Notes: generated by a model not told the origin, from the sequence alone. A stretch of 64,000 nt of DNA from DASUPK01 sp963797265 (GCA_963797265.1 CAWCOY010000006.1:232169-296168), one strand, 5' to 3'; shown: positions 45,563 through 55,496, counted from the first letter of the stretch. Numbers and translations: made by a program.

Positions 45563-46900
45563 ATGGACCCGATGTCGGTCGAAGAAAGCATTAGGGGGAG
45601 GTCCGGGTTGTCCCCAGGCTCCGAGTTCGCGGGCTTCAGGATCGAGCGCGCGCTCGGGCACGGCGGCATGGGGATCGTCTACCTGGCCCGCGAGGTCCGC
45701 CTCGACCGGGACGTCGCCCTGAAGGTGATCAGGTCCGAGCTCGCCGAGGACGAGAGGTTCCGAGCCCGCTTCCGAGAGGAGTCGCGCATTGCGGCCTCGA
45801 TCGAGCACCCCCGGGTGGTCACTGTCTTTGGCGCCGGCGAGCGGGACGGACTGATCTTCGTGTCCATGCGCTACGTGCCGGGGCGCGACCTCGGCCGGCT
45901 CATCTCGGCCCGCGGCGCGCTCTCGGCCGAGGAGGCCGCCCCCCTCATCGCGCAGGTCGCCGACGGGCTCGACGCGGTTCACGAGGTGGGGCTCGTCCAC
46001 CGCGACGTCAAACCGGCGAACGTTCTCGTCGGCGAGCCCGGCGCTGCCGGGGATGCGCCGGTGGCGTTTCTGACCGACTTCGGCCTGGCGAAGATTGCGG
46101 CTTCGACCAGCGGCCTGACGGCGACCGGCGAGGTGATCGGCACCGTCGATTACATGGCGCCGGAGCAGATCGAGGGGCGCCGGGTCGACGCCCGCACCGA
46201 CGTCTACGCGTTGGGCTGCGTTCTGTTCCACGCGATCACCGGCGACGTGCCGTTCCCGGAGCGCGAGAGCTCGGCGAAGATGTGGGCTCACCTGAACGAG
46301 GCGCCCCCGCCGGTCGGGTCGGGGGACGGCGGCCGCGCTGTCCTCGACCCGGTGATCCGCCGGGCGATGGCCAAGGACCCGGCCGACCGGTTCCCATCCG
46401 CCGGCGACCTGGGGCGGGCGGCCGTTGCCGCGGCGCGCGGCGAGGCCGTCACGGAGCCGGAGCACATCGTCGGCACTGGAGAGGCGGCCCCCGCGGCGGA
46501 GACCATTCCCCTCGACGTGACTCGCCCCACCGAGCGCCTCCCGCGACGCCGCCGCAAGCCGCGCCGCCTGCGGCGGATCCTGATCCCGCTGCTCGCGCTG
46601 CTGATCGCCGCGGCGATCTCCTTCGCCGCGCTGATCGCGGTGCCGAAGCTCACCAATTCCGACAGCCCGGCGCCGAAGCCGAGCGGCATCACGGTTCCTT
46701 CCCTGGTCGGTCAGCCGCTCGACGTCGCCGAGCAGCGGCTCGACGAACTCGGACTCGACTCCACCGAGGAGGGCGGCGGCATCTTCGGGGTGCTGATCCC
46801 GTCCGATTGGGAGGTCTGTGCGACCTCGCCGGCGGCGGACTCAACAGTTCGACGCGGCTCAACGATCCAGCTTGCCATCGATCGCCCGGGCGCCTGCTGA
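45563..46900 (+). CDS. Ser/Thr protein kinase with one PASTA domain
   Basis: 445 aa. Kinase domain at about 25-290, with glycine loop LGHGGMGIVY, catalytic Lys54 (VALKVI), HRDVKPAN and DFGLA. A basic juxtamembrane stretch (RLPRRRRKPRRLRR) precedes one span (about 345-365). A single extracellular PASTA module follows (VPSLVGQPLDVAEQRLDELG), fewer than the three or four of PknB. It probably senses wall fragments and phosphorylates cytosolic targets. A start at ATG 45572 is also possible. Confidence 0.92.
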   Translation: MDPMSVEESIRGRSGLSPGSEFAGFRIERALGHGGMGIVYLAREVRLDRDVALKVIRSELAEDERFRARFREESRIAASIEHPRVVTVFGAGERDGLIFVSMRYVPGRDLGRLISARGALSAEEAAPLIAQVADGLDAVHEVGLVHRDVKPANVLVGEPGAAGDAPVAFLTDFGLAKIAASTSGLTATGEVIGTVDYMAPEQIEGRRVDARTDVYALGCVLFHAITGDVPFPERESSAKMWAHLNEAPPPVGSGDGGRAVLDPVIRRAMAKDPADRFPSAGDLGRAAVAAARGEAVTEPEHIVGTGEAAPAAETIPLDVTRPTERLPRRRRKPRRLRRILIPLLALLIAAAISFAALIAVPKLTNSDSPAPKPSGITVPSLVGQPLDVAEQRLDELGLDSTEEGGGIFGVLIPSDWEVCATSPAADSTVRRGSTIQLAIDRPGAC

Positions 46901-46990
46901 GCATCTTTCCGGAGCCCCTGTTCAGGTCCCCGAGGCAGTAGTACTGTCGCTGCTTCAGCCCTCCCGGGCAGCGAGCGCGAAAGGAGAGCC

Positions 46991-47404
46991 GTGGCCACCA
47001 CGACCCTGTCGAAGGACATGCTGGAGGCGCATCCGGAGCCCGCTCGGATCGACCGCGACGTGCTGGCCCGCTGTATCGACGAGTGCCTTGCCTGCGCCGC
47101 GAGCTGTGTCGCCTGCGCCGACGCGGATCTGGCCGAGGAGGATGTGGCCGACCTCCGTAGGTGCATCCGCCTCTGCCTGGACTGCGCAGACGTCTGCGAT
47201 GCCACCCGCAACGTCCTCGCCCGGCAAACGGAATACGTCGCCGAGACCGCGAGGCCCCAGGTCGCGTCATGTAGGGCGAACTGCGCGGCGTGCGCCGAGG
47301 AGTGCGAGCGCCATGCTGACCATCACGAGCACTGCCGGATCTGCGCCGATCAATGCAAGCGCTGCGAGAAGGCCTGTTCCGCGGTGCTGGACGCGATTGG
47401 CTGA
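46991..47404 (+). CDS. Cys-rich four-helix copper-storage-like protein
   Basis: 137 aa with 18 Cys spaced as CxxxC or CxxC along four helices (RCIDECLACAASCVAC, RRCIRLCLDCADVC, SCRANCAACAEEC, HCRICADQCKRCEKAC). This is the pattern of DUF326/Csp proteins that store Cu(I) inside a helical bundle. No signal peptide is present, so it is cytosolic, like Csp3. GTG start with GAAAGGAG just upstream. No copper exporter is next to it. Confidence 0.88.
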   Translation: MATTTLSKDMLEAHPEPARIDRDVLARCIDECLACAASCVACADADLAEEDVADLRRCIRLCLDCADVCDATRNVLARQTEYVAETARPQVASCRANCAACAEECERHADHHEHCRICADQCKRCEKACSAVLDAIG

Positions 47405-47406
47405 AT

Positions 47407-47764
47407 ATGGCTGCCGAAGAGCTCAAAGAGGCCCTGCAGGGACGGAGCGAGGTGGAGCTCACCGTGAAGGGGGCGCAAGTCCGGCAACGAGAGCAGCCGG
47501 CCGATCTGGTTCGTCGAGGACGGGAACCGGCTCCTGTTGCTGCCCGTCAGCGGCTCGGACAGCAACTGGTACCGGAACGCGGTGAAGACGCCCGAGATCC
47601 GGCTGGGGGCCGACGGCGCTGAGCTTCGGGCGACGGCCAAGCCGGTCGATGATCCGTCCGGGGTGGCTGACGTCGTCGAGAAGTTCGGTGAGAAGTACGG
47701 CGCCGATCGGGTGGCGGAGTACTACCCGAAGCAGGACGCCGCCCTGGAGGTTCCGCTGGGCTAG
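47407..47764 (+). pseudogene. Frameshifted DUF2255/deazaflavin-type small oxidoreductase-like gene
   Basis: ATG 47407 begins AAEELKEALQGRSEVELTVKG, but the frame then fails; a second frame continues with GNESSRPIWFVEDGNRLLLL, SGSDSNWYRNAV and the rest of the family to the TAG at 47764. The break is at a run of five G (47469-47473); four G would restore one protein of about 118 aa. It is either a mutation or a homopolymer sequence error. It lies just after the copper-storage-like gene. Confidence 0.75.
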
Positions 47765-49818
47765 GCGGTGGCCGAGGACCTGGCCGGCGCAGTGGCGGCG
47801 GCCTTGGCCTCTTCGGCCGGCTCGACGTCCGGCGCCGATACCCCGGCGACCTTGTAGGCCTCCTGCTGGTCGAGCGTCTCGCGATCCAACAGGGCGTGGG
47901 CGAGAGCATCGAGCTGCTCCCGGTGCTCCTCGAGCATGCGGATCACCTCGCGCTCGGACTCCTCGACGATGCGACGCACCTCCTGGTCGACCAGCTCCTG
48001 AGTGGGCTCGGAGGCCGGGACCGTGCCCGGCAGCAGCGCGCCGTCCTGGCGCCCGTCGGTGACCGCGATCGGGCCGACCGCGTCGCTCATCCCCCACCGT
48101 CCGACCATTCCGCGCGCGACTCGCGTGAGGTTCTGGATGTCCGATTCCGCGCCGGTGGACAGGTCGTCGAAGACGACGCCCTCGGCTGCACGGCCGCCGA
48201 GCGCGACCTTGATCTGGGCGAGGAGCTCCTCGCGGCGGTAGTTGTAGCGATCGCTCTCGGGGGTCGAGAGCGTGACGCCCAGAGCCTGTCCGCGCGGGAT
48301 GATCGAGATCTTCCGGACCGGGTCGGCGCCCGGGGTGAGCATCCCGATCAGGGCATGGCCCGACTCGTGGTAGGCCGTGCGCCGGCGGTCCTCCTCGGTC
48401 ATCACGATCTGGCGCTCGGCGCCGAGCAGGATCTTCTCGATCGACTCGGTGAAGTCGCTCTGGGCGACCTTGGGGTGCTCGTTTCGGGCCGCGGTCAGAG
48501 CGGCCTCGTTGACGAGCAGCGCGATGTCGGCGCCGGTGGAGCCCGGGATCGAGGAGGCGATGCGCTCCAGGTCGACGTCGTCCGCCAGCGGCACGTCCCG
48601 GGTGTGGATCTTGAGGATCTGGACGCGGCCGGGCTGGTCGGGCGCGTTGACGGCGATGCGCCGGTCGAAGCGCCCCGGACGGAGCAGGGCAGGATCGAGG
48701 ATCTCGGGGCGGTTGGTCGCGCCGAGGACGATCACATTGGTGCCGGGCTCGAAGCCGTCCATCTCGGTGAGGATCTGGTTGAGCGTCTGCTCGCGCTCGT
48801 CGTTGCCGCCGCTCAGCCCGGCGACGTTGCCCGAGCGTGACCGTCCGATCGCGTCCAGCTCGTCGATGAAGACGATCGCGGGCGCCGCCTCCTTCGCCTG
48901 CTTGAAGAGGTCGCGCACCCGCGAGGCGCCGACGCCCACGATCGCCTCGACGAACTCGGAGGCCGAGAGGTGGAAGAACGCGGCGTGGGCCTCGCCGGCG
49001 ACGGCGCGGGCGAGGAGCGTCTTGCCGGTCCCGGGCGGCCCGTAGAGCAGGACACCGTGCGGCACCCGCGCGCCGAGCTTCGTGTAGCGCTGCGGGTTCC
49101 TCAGGAAGTCGACGATCTCGACGAGCTCGTCCTCGGCCTCGTCGATGCCGGCGACGTCCTCGAAGGTGACCCGCTGCTCCTCGCCGGGCTGGACGCGGCG
49201 CGCGGTGGCGCGGCCGAAGCCGCCGAGAACCCCTCCCCCACCTCCTCCCATCTGGCGCCGGATGAGCCAGATGAAGAAGCCGATCAGCAGGATCGTCGGG
49301 AGGAAGCCGAGCAGGAGGGTCGCCAGAAGCGAGCGGCCGCTGTCTGGCGCCTCGGCGTTGATCACCACCCCATGCTGGGCGAGCAGCTGCGTGATGGAGG
49401 CCGGGTCGATGAACGACGGAACCTCGGTCTTGAACTTCGTGTCGACCTTGATGGGCTTCGCGTCGCCGGGCGGGTCGTAGGTCGCCGCAGCCTTCAGCTC
49501 ACCCTCGATCGAGTCCTCCTTCGAGCTGATCTCCTTGACGTTGTTGGCCGTGACCTGGTTCGTGAAGAACGGCTGGTACGGCACGCGCGCCCGCTCGCCC
49601 GGACCGCTGGTGAGGAAGGAGATCAGCAGGTTCACCGCGAGTAGCCCAAGCAGGAACGCGATGAACGCCCGGCTCCGCGGGATCATCGGCGGCTTCTCCT
49701 TGGGCGGAGCGCCGCGCCCGTCGGGAGCGGGATCTACGCGCCAGCCCGCCGGGTGCTTCTCGGATGGCGTGGCGCGCCTCTGGGGCGGGGTCGAGCTGTC
49801 GGCCGGCGAGTCGGGCAA
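47761..49818 (-). CDS. ftsH: ATP-dependent zinc metalloprotease FtsH
   Basis: 685 aa hexameric membrane protease. Two N-terminal spans (about 46-66 and 160-180) flank an extracytoplasmic loop. The AAA domain has GPPGTGKTLLARAVAGEA and FIDELDAIG, with SRH region NRPEILDPALLRPGRFDR. The protease zinc motif is HESGH. The C-terminal tail is Ala-rich. The N-terminal extension of about 40 Pro-rich residues may be partly untranslated if a later start is used. Its stop shares CTAG with the frameshifted convergent gene. Confidence 0.96.
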   Translation of the reverse strand: MPDSPADSSTPPQRRATPSEKHPAGWRVDPAPDGRGAPPKEKPPMIPRSRAFIAFLLGLLAVNLLISFLTSGPGERARVPYQPFFTNQVTANNVKEISSKEDSIEGELKAAATYDPPGDAKPIKVDTKFKTEVPSFIDPASITQLLAQHGVVINAEAPDSGRSLLATLLLGFLPTILLIGFFIWLIRRQMGGGGGGVLGGFGRATARRVQPGEEQRVTFEDVAGIDEAEDELVEIVDFLRNPQRYTKLGARVPHGVLLYGPPGTGKTLLARAVAGEAHAAFFHLSASEFVEAIVGVGASRVRDLFKQAKEAAPAIVFIDELDAIGRSRSGNVAGLSGGNDEREQTLNQILTEMDGFEPGTNVIVLGATNRPEILDPALLRPGRFDRRIAVNAPDQPGRVQILKIHTRDVPLADDVDLERIASSIPGSTGADIALLVNEAALTAARNEHPKVAQSDFTESIEKILLGAERQIVMTEEDRRRTAYHESGHALIGMLTPGADPVRKISIIPRGQALGVTLSTPESDRYNYRREELLAQIKVALGGRAAEGVVFDDLSTGAESDIQNLTRVARGMVGRWGMSDAVGPIAVTDGRQDGALLPGTVPASEPTQELVDQEVRRIVEESEREVIRMLEEHREQLDALAHALLDRETLDQQEAYKVAGVSAPDVEPAEEAKAAATAPARSSATA

Positions 49819-49876
49819 GGTTCGAATGTACTCCCCGGCGGACCGCGGGAACGGGCTATCCGGCCTCAGCGACCGC

Positions 49877-52249
49877 CTAGCGCGGCACCCTCGGCAGCCG
49901 AATCACCCTGCCTTTCTGATGAGCCTGCTGGCGGTGCGTGAAGGCGAGCTTGACCCACTTCTTACGCGAGAAGCGCTTCGTCATGTTCGCGAACCACGGC
50001 GAGGTCGGGTCGGTCGCCTGGGAGTAGGTCAGGATCCCCTGCGACTTCGGCCCGCCCTTGGTCAGATGGGTGGTCAGGACCATCGAGGACCCCTCCACCA
50101 CTTCCCCGTACGGAGCGTTGTAGCCCGGGTCCCCGTTGGATGCGTTGATGTTCTGGAAGCAGTCGGCGCAGCCGTGGATCGAGATCCGCGTCGGTCCTCT
50201 TGTCGCAACCTGCACACCCCGCATGCCGCTGTCGAGTGGGATGCCGTGGTCGCGCAGCTCCTGCACCGCCAGAGCGAGGGCCTGCAGCTGCGCCGGGTCC
50301 GCGGTGTTGAGCTGGTTCGGGGTGTTGAGTGGATCGGCGGGGTTGAACTGGTCGGCCCAGTAGTCGCTGCCCCCCGGCGCGAGGCGGCTGTAGGCGGCGA
50401 ACAGCCAGGCTCCCCGGCTGTCGAGGTTGCCCGTGTCGTCATAGGCATCGAGGATCGGGCAGGCCTGGCTGATGTCGACGCTGCCCCCGCCGGACAGCGG
50501 GACAGTCGGGTTGGCACGGCATAGTCCGGCGAGCTGTTTGGAGACGAGCTGCGCCAGGTAGTCGGTGTCGCTCTCCCACATCGCCTGCAGCGAGCCGATC
50601 CCGAAGCGGCCACCATTGCCCAGAACCGACCGCACCGCCAGATTGCCATAGCGGGTGCGAAGTCCCTGGATCTCGTTGTCGAGCCCGATCAGCGGAGTGA
50701 TGCCCGTGATCGGGGACGAGGGGTTGGCGAGCCAGAAGGAGTCGTTCGAGTTCTCGACGTAGTCGCGCCGGATCAGGCTCGGCATCTCGCTCGCCGGCAG
50801 ATAGCCGCCCGGGGTGCAGGCCGAGCGTGACCCGTCGAGCGTGATCAGCCGGGCGGCGGCGTAGACGATCTGCGGCAGCCCGGCCGGCGTGCAGGCGTCG
50901 ATCAGGGACTTCGGCACGTTCGAGTAGCGGCCGACGTCGGCGTACAGCGCCCGTCCCGTGGAGTCGGCGGCGATCGTGTTGAAGAAGGGAACGCCACGAC
51001 CACGGCGCTCGACGCCGAGGAGGTCCTGAACGCTCCGGGACCGGCCCATCTTCAGATACTGATTCGCGACGCTCCCGTTGTTGAAGTTGGCGTCGGTAAG
51101 GGCGTAGGCGGTGGTCGTGCTCCAGCCGTAGCTGGCATCGGGGATCGTGATCACCAGGCCGTAGCGGGTGCCGTAGAAGGTGTGCGGCTGTCCGTTCACG
51201 TTCACGGTCGTCCGGGTCATCGGGATCGTCTGCCCGTCGACGACATAGCTGGTCGGATCGCCTGGGGCGAGCTGCAGCTGCTGGATCACGAACCGGCGGC
51301 CGGTGGAGACAGTGTGGGTCCAGGCCATGCTCCGGTTGAACCCGACGCCAACCATCGGGAAGCCGCCGAGGGTCCCGCCCTCAGCGTTGTACTTGCCCGG
51401 AACGGTGAGCTGCGCCATCCAGAACCGATCGACCCCTCGCCAGGGGAAGTGGGGATTCGCGAGCAGTAGGCCGCCGCCCTTCTTGGTCCCCTTAGAGCCG
51501 AAGGCGAGGCCGTTGGAGCCGAGATCGGAGTCGCCGTTCTCGGCCCCGACAGCCCGCCTCAGAGCCTCGGGATGGATTCGGGTCGAGGTGGCCGGCTCAT
51601 TCCCAAAGGTCCCCGGAGGCTGGGCGTCGTAGAGGTCGCTGATGAAGACCCCACTCGACGCACCGATCTCGATCTGCAGGCCGCGCAGCGCGAGATCCTC
51701 GAAGGTGATCGGGCGAACCCAGGACTGGCCCTTGCAAGCGGGATCGCGGAAGTGGTGGCTGCCTAGGAAGGCGTTGAACCCGTCGGCCCAGCCGTGGTAG
51801 AGGCGCCGGGCGTTCTTCTTGATCTGGCCGCTGAGCGCCTTCTCCGTGCCCGTCGCCTGCACCCACTTCCAGAAGGCGTCCGACTTCGGGTTCGGGTCGA
51901 CGCTGCCGTTCGAGTAGTAGCGCGAGACACCATCGGCCCCGAAGAACTGGGTGCGCTCGCCGCGAACGGTGACGATCGCGTCCTCGAACAGACAGGTGTT
52001 GTCCTGCGCGTAGGAGTACCCCTCGCCATAGCCGAGCGAGCGGAAGTCCTTGGCGCGGACGTGGGGGATGCCGGCGGAGTCCCGGACGACCTGGACGTGG
52101 TAGGTGCGCTTCTTGCCGTGCGCCGGCTTCTTGCCGAGCGCCGGCGAGGCGAAGGCCGCCAACAGGACCGCGGTGAACACCGCAACGAGGCCCAGATGGA
52201 GGCGTACGCGATTCAACGGCCGACGGAATCTACACCCGTCTGCAAGCAC
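49877..52249 (-). CDS. Secreted penicillin-acylase family Ntn-hydrolase
   Basis: 790 aa. Signal peptide near 15-40, then the alpha chain (VVRDSAGIPHVRAKDFRSLG, with GYGEGYSYAQDN), then the self-cleavage site in DLGSNGLAFGS, where the Ser would be the new N-terminal nucleophile, and a long beta chain. The layout fits the acylases that act on acyl-homoserine lactones, aculeacin or other N-acyl compounds. The substrate is unknown. It is on the same strand as the LuxR-type gene, 26 bases downstream. Confidence 0.9.
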   Translation of the reverse strand: MLADGCRFRRPLNRVRLHLGLVAVFTAVLLAAFASPALGKKPAHGKKRTYHVQVVRDSAGIPHVRAKDFRSLGYGEGYSYAQDNTCLFEDAIVTVRGERTQFFGADGVSRYYSNGSVDPNPKSDAFWKWVQATGTEKALSGQIKKNARRLYHGWADGFNAFLGSHHFRDPACKGQSWVRPITFEDLALRGLQIEIGASSGVFISDLYDAQPPGTFGNEPATSTRIHPEALRRAVGAENGDSDLGSNGLAFGSKGTKKGGGLLLANPHFPWRGVDRFWMAQLTVPGKYNAEGGTLGGFPMVGVGFNRSMAWTHTVSTGRRFVIQQLQLAPGDPTSYVVDGQTIPMTRTTVNVNGQPHTFYGTRYGLVITIPDASYGWSTTTAYALTDANFNNGSVANQYLKMGRSRSVQDLLGVERRGRGVPFFNTIAADSTGRALYADVGRYSNVPKSLIDACTPAGLPQIVYAAARLITLDGSRSACTPGGYLPASEMPSLIRRDYVENSNDSFWLANPSSPITGITPLIGLDNEIQGLRTRYGNLAVRSVLGNGGRFGIGSLQAMWESDTDYLAQLVSKQLAGLCRANPTVPLSGGGSVDISQACPILDAYDDTGNLDSRGAWLFAAYSRLAPGGSDYWADQFNPADPLNTPNQLNTADPAQLQALALAVQELRDHGIPLDSGMRGVQVATRGPTRISIHGCADCFQNINASNGDPGYNAPYGEVVEGSSMVLTTHLTKGGPKSQGILTYSQATDPTSPWFANMTKRFSRKKWVKLAFTHRQQAHQKGRVIRLPRVPR

Positions 52250-52275
52250 CTAGGCGAGCCGGACGAGATTGCGGC

Positions 52276-55212
52276 TCAATGCAGCAGCCCGGCCTCTCCG
52301 GCCTTGATGCTGGCCTCGACCCGCGAGCGGCAGTCGAGCTTCGCGAGGATGTTGCGGACGTGCATGTCGATGGTCCGCGGGCTCAGGAAGAGCTCCTCGG
52401 CGATCTCGCGGTTCGTGCGTCCGTCGGCCACCAGGCGCACCACCTCGAGCTCGCGGCGGGTTAGCGGGCTTCCCTCTCCGTCCGTCGCGACGCGGCCGAG
52501 CCGCTGCTCCACCGACTCCCCGAGCTCCTCGATCGCGCTCGCCGCGCGGCCCGCGAGGGGACGAGCAGCCAGGTTGCGCGCCACCCGGTAGGCCTCGGCG
52601 TGGCGCTCGACGGCGAGCTCGCGCTCTCCGGCCGCGGTCAGGGCGATCCCGGCTCGGTGGAGGATCTGGGCGCGCTCGGCGGGGATGCGGAGCGAGCGGT
52701 GCAGCTCGACCGCCCGGCCGAGCTGCTCGGCTGCGAGCTCGGGCTCGCCGTCGGCCAGGGCGATCTCGCCGAGCGCGTGAGCGAGGGCGGCGAGGGCGTC
52801 GCCGTGCCCGGAGTCGGTAGCGACTCGCGTCAGGCCGTCGGCGCAGGCATGTGCCTCATCGAGTTGTCCCGCCTGAGCGAACAGGGAAGCCCCGTGCCGC
52901 AGGCCCCAGACCGCGTAGTGGTGATCCTCGCTCTGCTCCCAGCGCTCGAGCAGGAAGCGGCAGCGCTCGAGCGCCTCGCCCCGATCGCCGTCGTAGTCGG
53001 CCACAACGGACAGCGAGGCGGCGCAGTCGACCTGCATCGAGAGGATGTCGAGGCGACGTGCCGACTCGAGTCCGGCCGTCAGAAGACGACGCGCCGGGCC
53101 AAGCTCGCCGCGCAGGCCCCGGATGAACCCGAGGGAACCGTCGGCGATGGTCCGCACTCCGTCCGCCTCGTGGGTCTCGATGAGTTCGCGGCAGATCTCG
53201 ATCGTCCGCGGCCACTCGCCGAGCTCCCGCAGCACGTACGCCATACAGGCGACGCAGCCAGCCTCGGGTCCGTGATCGTCCGCGATCTGGCAGAGATCGA
53301 GGGCGCTGGAGAGCGCCTGGCGCGCGTTCGCGTAGTCGCCGGCGGTCTCGAAGGTCGTGCCTAGACGCTGATAGGCATCGATGGCCTCGGTTGTCAGGTT
53401 GTGCTCGAGGGCCAGCGAGAGACCCTCCTCGACGAGCTTCATGCCCGGCTCGAAATCGCCACGCTTCGCGAGCACGACGCCCTCCGCGGTCAGTGCGCGC
53501 GACTGCAGGTCGACGCGGCCGGCCTCCCGCGCCTCGCCGGCGGCGCGGCGGCTGAGCTCGAGCGAAGCCGCGTGGCGGCCCGCGTACTGGAGGAAGTCCG
53601 AAACCGCCAGCCGGTCTCCGGCGGCCTCACCGGGGTCGCCACTGGCCGCGAAGGCATCGGCGGCGGCAGTCAGCGACTCGATCGCGCCCGCCCGATCGCC
53701 CTGAAGCACACAAAGCCGGCCGAGCCGCCTCTGCGCGGCGGCGAGGGCGGCGCCGTCCTCGGCGGCACGATGAAGCGCGGAGGCCTCGCGCCAGCTGCGA
53801 GCCGCATCCGAAAGCTCACCGGCGAGCTCGGCCCAGGCTCCATGGGATTCGAGCGCGGCGAGTCGCTCGTCGGTGTCCTCGTCGGCCGGCCAGAGCTCGA
53901 GCGCCTGGCGCGCCATCCCAGCGGCATCGCGATAGGCGTGCACCGACTCGAACTCGGTCGCGGCACGCATGAGCTGGTGGCGCGCCCGTGCCTCGTCGTG
54001 GGCCCCCAGCCAGTGAGGGGCGACCTCGACCGCAGGCGCGTCACGGGCCTCGAGGCGCTCGCCCAGCTCCCTGTGCAGCTCGCGGCGCCGAAGCCATGGA
54101 ACGTCGCGGTAGAGCGCCTCTCGGACCAGAGCGTGGCGGAAGGCGCCCCTGCCTTCTCCGCTCTCGCGGACGATGCCGAGCTCGAACAGCTCTCCGACGC
54201 CATTCTCCCCGGTGAGGCCCACCACTGCCTCGAGCTCGAATTGCTCCCCTGCGATGGCCGCGGCCTCGGCGGCGGCACGGCCGTCCGCGCTGAGGTCGGT
54301 GCAGCGCAACAGGACCGCATCGCGCACGGTCTCGGGCACGGACACCTCGGTGCCCTCGGCGAGCTCCAGGCCGCCCGCGCCGGACTGGATGCGGGCCTCC
54401 TCGGAGAGCGCGCTCGCGAGCTCCTCGACGAAGAACGGCAGCCCCTGCGCCCGGTCGTGGACGGTTCGCACCAGGGGCCGGGACGGGGCCTCACCGAGCT
54501 GACGCTCGAGCAGTGCCGCCGTGCCGGCTTCGTCGAGCGGCACGAGCGCGATCTCGTCGAGGGCCCGCCGGCGGCGCAATTCGATTCGCATGCGCCGCAG
54601 CGGGTGCTCGCGCGAAAGCTCGTCGGAGCGGTAGGCGCCTACCAGCAGCAGCGATGTGTCGGACAGGGTGGGAACCAGCTCCGCAAGCAGCTCGAGCGTC
54701 GCCGCGTCGGACCACTGCAGATCGTCAAGAAGAACGAGCGCTCCGGCCTCGGGGGCCACGGTCACGAATGCGCAGCGGATTGCCTCTCGCAGCGTGGTCG
54801 TGTCGACGCCGCCGGGCGGGGGGCCGAGCTCGGGCAGCAGCAGCCGCAGATGCTCGCCGAGCGGCCCGCAGTCGTCGAGGCCGTCGGGTACCGCCCGCAG
54901 ATAGGAACGAAGTGCGGCGGCAACGGGGCCGTATGCGGGCGTCGAGTCGTGACTGGCGGCCCCCCGCAGCACCGGGGCCTTCGTGGAGCCGGCCAGCTCG
55001 TCCATCAGGAGGGTCTTGCCGACCCCGGCCTCACCGGTGACCAGGAACAGCCCACCCTCGCCGGTGATCGCCTGATCCAGCCGCTTCTCCAGGCGAGCGC
55101 GCTCCTGATCGCGCCCGATCACTCCCCGGTTGGCCATCGTGGCGAGTCTAGACGCGGGCGAGCACCGCACGGCGACCTCGCCGGCGGCGCCCGCGTCGCG
55201 CTGGGCGGTCAC
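52276..55212 (-). CDS. LuxR-family regulator with N-terminal AAA ATPase domain
   Basis: 978 aa from GTG 55212, whose GTGA overlaps the stop of the upstream gene; ATG 55137 (953 aa) is the alternative. The ATPase has Walker A GEAGVGKT and Walker B VLLDDLQWSD. A long helical TPR-like middle follows, and the C-terminus holds a LuxR helix-turn-helix (LTRRELEVVRLVADGRTNRE). It belongs to the LAL/MalT-like STAND group, which links ligand sensing to transcription. The ligand and targets are unknown. Confidence 0.92.
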   Translation of the reverse strand: MTAQRDAGAAGEVAVRCSPASRLATMANRGVIGRDQERARLEKRLDQAITGEGGLFLVTGEAGVGKTLLMDELAGSTKAPVLRGAASHDSTPAYGPVAAALRSYLRAVPDGLDDCGPLGEHLRLLLPELGPPPGGVDTTTLREAIRCAFVTVAPEAGALVLLDDLQWSDAATLELLAELVPTLSDTSLLLVGAYRSDELSREHPLRRMRIELRRRRALDEIALVPLDEAGTAALLERQLGEAPSRPLVRTVHDRAQGLPFFVEELASALSEEARIQSGAGGLELAEGTEVSVPETVRDAVLLRCTDLSADGRAAAEAAAIAGEQFELEAVVGLTGENGVGELFELGIVRESGEGRGAFRHALVREALYRDVPWLRRRELHRELGERLEARDAPAVEVAPHWLGAHDEARARHQLMRAATEFESVHAYRDAAGMARQALELWPADEDTDERLAALESHGAWAELAGELSDAARSWREASALHRAAEDGAALAAAQRRLGRLCVLQGDRAGAIESLTAAADAFAASGDPGEAAGDRLAVSDFLQYAGRHAASLELSRRAAGEAREAGRVDLQSRALTAEGVVLAKRGDFEPGMKLVEEGLSLALEHNLTTEAIDAYQRLGTTFETAGDYANARQALSSALDLCQIADDHGPEAGCVACMAYVLRELGEWPRTIEICRELIETHEADGVRTIADGSLGFIRGLRGELGPARRLLTAGLESARRLDILSMQVDCAASLSVVADYDGDRGEALERCRFLLERWEQSEDHHYAVWGLRHGASLFAQAGQLDEAHACADGLTRVATDSGHGDALAALAHALGEIALADGEPELAAEQLGRAVELHRSLRIPAERAQILHRAGIALTAAGERELAVERHAEAYRVARNLAARPLAGRAASAIEELGESVEQRLGRVATDGEGSPLTRRELEVVRLVADGRTNREIAEELFLSPRTIDMHVRNILAKLDCRSRVEASIKAGEAGLLH

Positions 55213-55496
55213 GCGGGGACCGGGTCCTCGCGGACGATCACGGTGTCGGCGACCTTGGTGACTTCGTCGGCCGTCATGCCCGCGTTACTCGCGTGGCGGC
55301 GGATCGCCTCCGGGCTGACGCCCTCGTAGATGCAGACGGTCCCGAGCTTCCCGTCATCTTCCTCGACGACGTAGCTGCGGATCCAACGCACCTCGTCGCT
55401 CATCTTCTCGCCCTCCGCCGTCGACTTGGCGGCGGACGCCTCGAGCTCCTCCGGCGTCTTCCAGTTGTTGCGGCGGCGAATCACGTACAGGTCCAT
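55209..55496 (-). CDS. DUF4242-like small protein
   Basis: 95 aa from ATG 55496, preceded by GAGGAGG. It begins MDLYVIRRRNNWKTPEEL and ends with ADTVIVREDPVPA; the centre has VRWIRSYVVEEDDGKLGTVC and SPEAIRRHASNAGM, as in DUF4242 (nickel-binding-like ferredoxin-fold) proteins. It is co-transcribed with the LuxR-type regulator, with a 4-base overlap. The role is unknown. Confidence 0.8.
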   Translation of the reverse strand: MDLYVIRRRNNWKTPEELEASAAKSTAEGEKMSDEVRWIRSYVVEEDDGKLGTVCIYEGVSPEAIRRHASNAGMTADEVTKVADTVIVREDPVPA

